From contig NC_064673.1 in NCBI RefSeq assembly GCF_023278565.1, positions 806,001 through 870,000 of the forward strand: a DNA stretch of 64,000 nucleotides. Direction: 5' to 3'. Below are positions 57,538 to 64,000 of the stretch, one piece after another. Each line of letters starts with the position of its first letter. The stretch's first letter is position 1. The position numbers and the translations under genes are program-made. The stretch comes from Colletotrichum lupini (Eukaryota > Ascomycota > Sordariomycetes > Glomerellales > Glomerellaceae). The notes under the pieces were generated by a model that made no database searches, was not told the DNA's origin, and saw nothing but the letters and a program-made list of their open reading frames with translations.

Positions 57538-58401
57538 TCACCAAAGAGTACCACACCCCACAAACGCCGCTCCAAGCAACATCAACATACTCGAAGCTAC
57601 ACTAGTCGCCGCACCCGATGCCGCACCAGTCGCCGCCGTGCCTGTTGCCGTGCCACTTGCCGCACCTGTCGTCGAGCCCGTTCCCACACCCGTTCCCGTA
57701 CCAGTTGCGACACCTGTCTCCGCAGGTAACGACGAACTTGAGCTCCCCGTGACAAGAGAACCGGTGTAAGGCGCAGGGCTTGTGAAGGGCGAACACGTTC
57801 CGGTCGCACTTCGAGAACTCATCAGAGACATTAGAGACGAAGCTTCCCAAGCCCCAACGTACTCGGATTCCGTGAGTATCGGGTGGACTGCCTCGACCTT
57901 CTCCAATCCTGCAGTAATGGCCACAACGACAGAGCGCGCCTCCACAAAGCATGTGTTGACGGCGAGCTCCTCATCCACAGTCCCGGTCCTGAGCGAGGGG
58001 GTTGACGTTGATACGTGGCACCGTCCATACTGATCTGAAATCACGGGACGGCCGCCAGTGCCGAGCCGGCAGTCCCAATATTTCACGATGCCGGACGTGG
58101 CCGTATTGCTTCCGACCCAGCTAGAGCCCTCAATGTGGGTGACGTTGGCCGGCCAGTAACCCTCCTTTTGGCAGGCTGCATCGGCCGTTGGGCACACAAC
58201 TTGGTATGTTGCCGTCTCGCGCTCGTACGCAACGACAGATGCTTCGAGACTCCCGGTCGGATGGGTATCATAGATAAAGAAAGCTCTAGCGGATGATGTA
58301 ACTCGAGGAGCCTGCACGCTGGAGGTCGATGTCGCGGTCGTTTGCGCGTCGACGAGAGCCAATATCGCCGAGACGGCGGGAAGGAGCGACAACGTCTTCA
58401 T
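57538..58401 (-). CDS. secreted GPI-type cell-surface protein
   Basis: Intronless, 287 aa. Signal peptide 1-19 (MKTLSLLPAVSAILALVDA). The ectodomain (about 20-205) has Cys pairs (YQVVCPTADAACQKEGYW, KYWDCRLGTGG, GRCHVS, NTCFVEA) and an N-glycosylation site (ANVTH). A Ser/Thr/Gly/Ala-rich stalk follows with repeated TGTGTG and SGTATGTAATG units (about 225-270). The C-terminus is a short hydrophobic tail (SSMLMLLGAAFVGCGTLW) typical of a GPI-attachment signal, preceded by small residues. Predicted location: plasma membrane or cell wall. Function unknown; similar architecture is common among fungal surface proteins. Confidence 0.85.
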   Translation of the reverse strand: MKTLSLLPAVSAILALVDAQTTATSTSSVQAPRVTSSARAFFIYDTHPTGSLEASVVAYERETATYQVVCPTADAACQKEGYWPANVTHIEGSSWVGSNTATSGIVKYWDCRLGTGGRPVISDQYGRCHVSTSTPSLRTGTVDEELAVNTCFVEARSVVVAITAGLEKVEAVHPILTESEYVGAWEASSLMSLMSSRSATGTCSPFTSPAPYTGSLVTGSSSSSLPAETGVATGTGTGVGTGSTTGAASGTATGTAATGAASGAATSVASSMLMLLGAAFVGCGTLW

Positions 58402-61400
58402 CGTAACAGAAGGATTGCTCAGGGCGTGAAGTTTAATGATGTTTCCGGGAGCCGGGCGGAGGTACTTGTAAGTTGCAGGTGTTGTCTTTCACATAGTAAC
58501 TCAAGCTCAGAGCGACGAAGCGGCCCCCTTTTAAATGACTTTTCGATGAAGCTTGGCAAAAGAGTTGGTTGTGACTTCAGTTAAGTCTGCCTTAAACCAA
58601 CGGGGGTCGCGAAGCGAAAGGGACTTCTGTGCGGAGGAGGATATTCTTCCAGCCATTGGGAAGACTGTGTCTGACAGGGGCCCAATGTAGAGGTGCAGGA
58701 CCAAGAGCTTAATTGAGATATGCTCATGGGTCCGGCGATGAAGGAACAAACCCTAGGAGTGCGAATTGATGTTGAGGTCATCCTAGCTGATTTCACGATA
58801 CCAGCTTCACAACACGCTGGCAGGAGCATCTGTATCGACCCAGCTTGCGACTTGCAATGTCGGATGCAGACAGTTATAATCTCGATGACCCTGGGAGAAA
58901 ATGGTCATCACCAAGTGATATTCTAAGTACTTACTTAGTTGTGAGGGGATAAAGGTGTTACCGCGACATCTATGGCTGCTTGTGCCGCTCAAGCTCGCCT
59001 GGGACGTTCAGGGAATTTCCAAGATGAGCCCGTCTGGACCTTCAAAAAAGAACAAGCTGGGCAGGGCAGATACCAACCACAATGGGAACAATGGCTCTCG
59101 AACCGTGGTGGCATAGCCTCTACTGTTGCTGCTGTGCCGCAGGATTACGAGAAATGAGGACGGCTCGTCACATGGTCTTGCTGACGTTTAAATGAGGTGA
59201 GGTCACCCTTTTATCATATCTCTGGAAGCAAGTTCCTCTCGGCTGGGTTGGGCCATGGGCCGAGCGTCGATGAGCAAAGCTCTTTCGCAAAGACTAAACA
59301 AGATTGACGAGACTCCCTCTCGGCGAAGACAATCCTTCTCCCCCGATCCGATGCGGATGTTGAAAATACTCATGATTAGTGATTCTCCTCGGGTTCTGTT
59401 GGCGAAATTGTGGTCTGCCTGGCGGTTAAGAACCCCAGCAGCTCCTCCGAGGGGCGATTGGACGGCTGCTTCGTACGGCTGAAAGAAGCTTAGTCGGACC
59501 GCCGGGGGTTATCCTGCTAGAGGCGCAGACTCGGCCAGGGGGTGGGATGAGCTCAGGCCAATCTCTCAGGGCCATCCCCAGAAGAGAAGCCTTTTCCCGC
59601 TCTTGGATTATTTGGTTGTCCATGCGTCGTATTTCTCTTCCTCACAAACCGCTCAGAGTTGGTTCTTGGAGAGGATATGGATGCTTGCTGGTTCATCAGC
59701 AACGTCTCAACGTCTGTCAACGAAAAGAGTCGATAAAAGATCGATCTATACATCTCCAAGACTCGAACTTCTACGTAGTAAGCACTGCCTGCGGGCGTTG
59801 ATGGACCATACCACCCCAGTCCACGTCGGCGACTACAGGGTATCGTGTGTTGATCTACTTCCCCTTTCAAAATTTCTGCATCTTGCCGCAGGCGCTGAGC
59901 AGAAACCTCCATCTTTTGATTTCGGAGTTCTTCAACATCCGGAAGAAAGCCTGTGGGTGATAAGTTGATAACCCCACAACTACGGAGTACACTGTTCCAC
60001 CCTTTCGCCCAGAGATAGAGATGAAGATAGCCTTTCATCTCCTCTTCCCCTCTGTCTCCATAACGAACGTGGTCACGCACACACCAGTAACCACACACAC
60101 CAACCAGCCTGGCAACGGGAGCGCCCATGCCCTCAAGAAGCGCGAGTTCCTGAGCAAACGGGCGGACGAGGCAGCCCAGCGGTCCAGCCCAGGAGAGAAT
60201 AGAGATGGTGGTGCGGCGTGCGGCGTGCGGCGTGCCACCTTTCCATCCACGGGAAGGGCTTGCCGCTTCGGCCCTCTTGCTAAAAACGATCCCAGGCGCA
60301 ATAAGGCGCCGCAACGGCGCGGTTGACTATGTCTGCTAGCTGGTCCCTTTCATTCAACCTTCTAATCCCGGACCCTTTGCTGGCGTTCACCTTGCCTTAC
60401 TTTATACGGATGCCCATCTTGAATCTTGAAAAAGCAATTCGGTTTTCCCATTGACGAGGTAAACCTCAGATCTGGCGGCCATCGACAATTGAGAATGTGC
60501 GGAATCATGGATACGCTCAGCGTTGCAATAGGCAATCAATTGTAACCTCACAAATTCAGCCCGCAGGTCCGCTGTTCCCACAAACCCTGTTATTGGGTAA
60601 GTCGAATGTGGTAGCAATGTAGCATCCATGGGTGGCCCTTGTCAAACTGTGTCCCACAGCTGGTAAGCACTAGCAACCCAGAGAGCACAATGTCGTGATG
60701 CTCATTACTGAGTTGGCAATCTCTCTGCTTTGTCAACTTTGACTATACTACCCCATTGGTTCCTTTCCGCGGATCCAATTGTTCTGGGAAATCATTGATG
60801 CCAATCCATGAGGCAATGGTCCTTTTGAGGCAAGTTTTTCCCTCCTTAAGAGAGAGAGGCAGAGGGCGTGATAGATATCTTCTGCCCATCTCGTACCCGA
60901 CTAAAAGAAGCGCATAAGAGCTGCCTGGGGCGATCCGCTCGCCTGCATGGTATCATTAACGCTTGTCTCTCCCGCAGAAGACGTATCCGGTGCCGGGATA
61001 CATTGTGGCCAGAAATCACAAACATGTGTCTTTGCTGCGCCCAACTCTCCAACACCATGTCTCCCAAGGGGCAACGGCGCACAAACGCTCCTGTCAAGCT
61101 TTCGTGGCTGGGCCTTGTGCGATTCTTGGTGTGCTCCTCGCGGCTAACCCATGCGAAGGAAGCGCCAACTGGGAGCTATTTTACATGTTACTGCGTACGC
61201 TACGGAGTACAAGCTTCGTTTCTTAAAATCCTACGAACCACGGCAAATTTGAAAGGAGAGAACTTAGCGCCCACGTAGGCAACTGGAACCCTGCAAAGCC
61301 TCAGCCCATCAGCTCCATCACCAATGGTGGTTGGTCCCGTCTGAAGTTTCTTCTTCCTCACCTTCTTCTACTTGTCCTTGGCCCGTCAGCCATCCACCGG

Positions 61401-62025
61401 TGCCCGCAGCGGTGGTGGTCTCGACCCCGTTCTTCGGGACCCCTGCAATATCTATCTTCTTACATACGCGAGAGTGTGGTCGATTCAAGGATTGGATCCG
61501 GCGACCCGTGCTGGCCCCCCTCTACTAGTGTAGCAAGCTAGGTAGCCATGCCATGCCCTGCTCACTCTCACTCTCACCATCACGCTCATCACTCCGTGGT
61601 AACTCTTCGCCCAGACGTTGAAGAGAGTTCAACCATCAGCCCAAAGGATGGGTAACATGGGGGGCCATTGCCCGGGGTCAGATTTTACTGCAACGCTAGA
61701 CTAACATGTCTTTCCACCCGTGGCCACTCCAGCTCCTTCGTTGATCTACCTCCTGCTCCTCCTCCTTCTCGATCCCAGCTCATGCTTCTCCCGTCCCGCA
61801 CCTTGTCCAATCCTTCCGGCTCTTTTCTGGTGCCTGTCTGTCTGTCCCTCTCTCTCTGCCTCTTATGAGTACAGTCAAGTACTTAAAAATGGCTCCCAGG
61901 GTAAGTTCCCCGCTTGGTTGCTTTCCCCTTCCTCTTGGCTCTCCTTTCTCTCGGTTTTTCCCCATCTCTTTTGGTTTCTTCACAGCTTCACCAAAGATCT
62001 TATTCGATCCACCGAAAAACTGATC
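58402..62025. other. 3.6-kb intergenic interval
   Basis: Upstream DNA of both the GPI-type gene (-) and the membrane protein gene (+). A 253-codon minus frame (59553-60314) lacks any recognisable feature and is not called. A 61-codon plus frame at 58972-59157 is also unsupported. Tandem GTGCGGC x3 near 60211-60233. A probable 5' UTR intron of the 62026 gene runs from about 61901 (GTAAGTTCC) to the CACAG at about 61984. Confidence 0.4.
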
Positions 62026-62934
62026 ATGGCTACAACACAGCACCAGTACGATGAAGGCCCGGAGCTGGCACCTCAGCATCAGTACCCCGAGGTCTACCAC
62101 CCGCCACCCCAGCAGTCGTACTCGGCCTCGCCACAGCCAGAACCCGTGACGCCGATGAAGCAGGAGGGCTCGACGTACGGGTACCCGGCCTCCGGCGTCG
62201 ACCAGTCCGTCTACGGCGGCAACCAGTACCAGAACCACGCCGCCGGGGAGACTGCCCCTCAAAAGTCCAGAAAGACCGTCTGCGGCTGCACGTTCCTTGT
62301 CTTCCTCCTCTCCGTCATCATCGCCGTCTTGGCGGCCGCCGTCATCGGTCTTGCGGCCGGCACCGGCGTTGAGGCGAGCCGGGCCAACAACGCGATCCAG
62401 GAGCTGGCGGCCATGTCGGCGTCGGCGACGAGCGGCGGGACGACGGCGACGACGACGGTGACGGTGACGAGCGCCTCAGCGACGGCTACGGGGTTCAACG
62501 CCCTCACCAACGGCTGCACCGACTCGAGCGAGACGACGACTGGCCAGACGTACACGACTGACTTTTTCGGCAAGAAGACGTTCACCATGTACTGTAAGTA
62601 GTGCACCTGAGAGATCCCATCTCACTTTTTGCGCATTACTGACATGCCACCTCAAGGCAACAAAAACGCACCCAACTCGCCGTTGATGTCGCTCTTCACG
62701 GCAAACTTTGACAACTGCATGGACGCCTGCGCATCCTTCACAAACTACGAGCCCGGGTTCGAGGGCAACGCGTCGTGCACGGGTGTCAGCTTCATCCCGC
62801 TGTGGACGACGAGGGCGGGCGCCGTCGAGGGCAAGGCGCCGGGCAACTGCTACCTCAAGCCGGGGAACCAGACCAAGGGGAACTTGGAGACGCCCAATAT
62901 CGGGACCGAGTGCCATGCCGCCATCATGAGCTGA
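62026..62934 (+). CDS. single-pass membrane protein with Cys-rich (PAN/apple-like) ectodomain
   Basis: Exons 62026-62593 and 62657-62934 (63-nt intron, GTAAGT...CTCAAG); 281 aa. The cytosolic N-terminus (about 1-85) is rich in Pro/Gln/Tyr (HQYPEVYHPPPQQSYSASPQ), followed by a basic CGC-containing stop (SRKTVCGCT). One transmembrane helix (about 88-112, FLVFLLSVIIAVLAAAVIGLA) leads to a Thr/Ser-rich extracellular stalk. The C-terminal domain carries Cys in the order NGCTD, MYCNKN, DNCMDACASF, ASCTG, GNCYLK, TECHA, as in PAN/apple-like modules that bind carbohydrate or protein. The layout suggests a sensor or wall-linked membrane protein. The intron falls inside the YC pair and splicing rebuilds it. 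I have no specific name. Confidence 0.85.
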
Positions 62935-64000
62935 TTTTTTTTTGGTTCTCCATCAAACCTAATGAGAGTCAAGTCCAGGCCTCACTTGTAATTCGGGATG
63001 GCGTGGCGCGGGGCGTGTTTTGTTTCTCATTCTATATACCACTTATCTGGAAAAGATTATTACGTGTACTATGTGGACACAATTTTTGGGGCGTCAAAAG
63101 GATATTTAAAGCATATGGGCAGGGCAAACATACTTGCCTGGAAAGTCAAGTGGCATATGAGAGAATTCTTCCCTTCAGCCCACTGTGTCGACGCAAGTCT
63201 TACACGATGCTCCACGTGCAACAGCATATCTCACGCCTCGGGTGGTCTTTAGGGTGCATCGGATCAGATGATGGGAGTGATGCTTGAGTCTGTGATAAGG
63301 ATATTTCCCGAATTTGCAACCATTCGTCGCATCGGATTGAATGAGAGCGAGTGGGAAGGAGTGAGATTTCGGTACGGCTCAGACAGGGTTCCAAGATACG
63401 ACTTCAGAAGGAGGCCATTGGGAAGCCAGAAGCCGTCACGGAAAACGAAGCAACTTTCATACTAGAGACTTGGGGCTGTGTGTTATTTGGCATGCGGCAT
63501 CTGAGGCATATGAGGCAGGCAAGTGTGCCCATGGAGAGAAGGATGCCACGGCCATAAGCTTTTCAGCTCAACTCATCATGATGAATAAGACAACAGCCTC
63601 ACAAACTTCAATCGGTGCATCTTCTACAGCGTTAGGTTGAGTATGGAGAGTTCCCGCGGACTCTATAGTCGAACTCGTGAGCTCTTTATGTTTTCCAGCC
63701 GGTAGACTGGCCGCCATCAGAAACAGTCAGTGAGTATCGTCACAATCACATCATTAGATATCAATTCCATCGTCAATTCAAATTGCAGCTGAATAAAGGA
63801 CGACCCAGGGAAACTTCTGATGATGGATTCAAGGAAGTGATTAGAATCATGTTACCATCCATTCCGTCCGACTCAGTTACTTTATTGCCGTGGCTTCGAG
63901 TTAAGGCGCGTCCATAGTGATGAATGGGAGCCGGTATATCATGTTGCGTGTATCAGATGTTTTCACATCCATTAGTAAGAAGTGAAGTATGTCGCATGTT
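62935..64000. other. right-edge intergenic DNA
   Basis: 3' flank of the membrane protein gene, then AT-richer DNA. Frames up to about 85 codons without features. No gene or RNA seen before the window ends. Confidence 0.45.

Noticed and set aside
59553..60314. 253-codon minus-strand open frame
   Set aside because: No domain, signal peptide, biased composition or neighbour support, and its opposite strand is also open in places. Long chance frames are expected at this GC content.
1..64000. Secondary-metabolite or defence gene cluster
   Set aside because: No PKS, NRPS, terpene synthase, P450 or NLR-like gene is present; the single MFS, thioesterase and hydrolase genes are isolated among housekeeping genes.

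Overview
The window is nuclear DNA of a filamentous ascomycete, most likely a sordariomycete. Genes are split by short introns (about 50-90 nt, GTRNGY...YAG). The proteins are typical of this group: OST3, TAF8, RACK1/Cpc2, STU1/CLASP, LIM-RhoGAP, FYV7 and MRM2. Secreted plant-associated products occur beside them (an NLP-family protein, a GH6 cellulase, a GPI-type surface protein). A dispersed single 5S rRNA gene also fits this group. I could not fix the genus. Gene models below were joined by hand from reading frames and splice signals; each joined CDS keeps frame and ends at a stop, except the first, which runs off the left edge.

Layout. 0-5 kb is accessory in character: a secreted protein cut by the edge (-), an NLP-family protein with a degenerate signature (+), and an intronless LRR/protein-kinase fusion of bacterial type (-). 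6-20 kb is mostly housekeeping: TAF8 (+), RACK1 with an intronic U24/snR24-like snoRNA (+), GH6 cellulase (-) with a candidate XlnR/CreA promoter cluster, OST3 (-) divergent from a coiled-coil AT-hook protein (+), mitochondrial rRNA methyltransferase MRM2 (+), and a small spliced gene (+). 20.9-26.5 kb is gene-poor and holds a 5S rRNA gene. 26.5-34 kb carries a conserved membrane-anchored protein (+), a basic-secretory-protein-like metallopeptidase (-) and STU1/CLASP (+).

33.8-43.0 kb is a 9.2-kb interval with no gene I can support; it contains a 129-nt almost pure C tract and a GT microsatellite. It lies upstream of the LIM-RhoGAP gene (43.0-46.9 kb, +). 47-55 kb has FYV7 (-), a tRNA-like Pol III element (-), a hotdog thioesterase (-), a Dal5-type MFS transporter (-) and a conserved protein whose C-terminal motif is repeated in frame after its stop (-). 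57-63 kb has a GPI-type surface protein (-) and a single-pass membrane protein with a Cys-rich ectodomain (+).

The genes do not form a pathway or a biosynthetic cluster. I see no intact transposon, CRISPR or new multi-gene system. The most notable items are the bacterial-type LRR kinase, the intronic snoRNA, the degenerate NLP, the repeated motif beyond a stop codon and the tRNA-like element.
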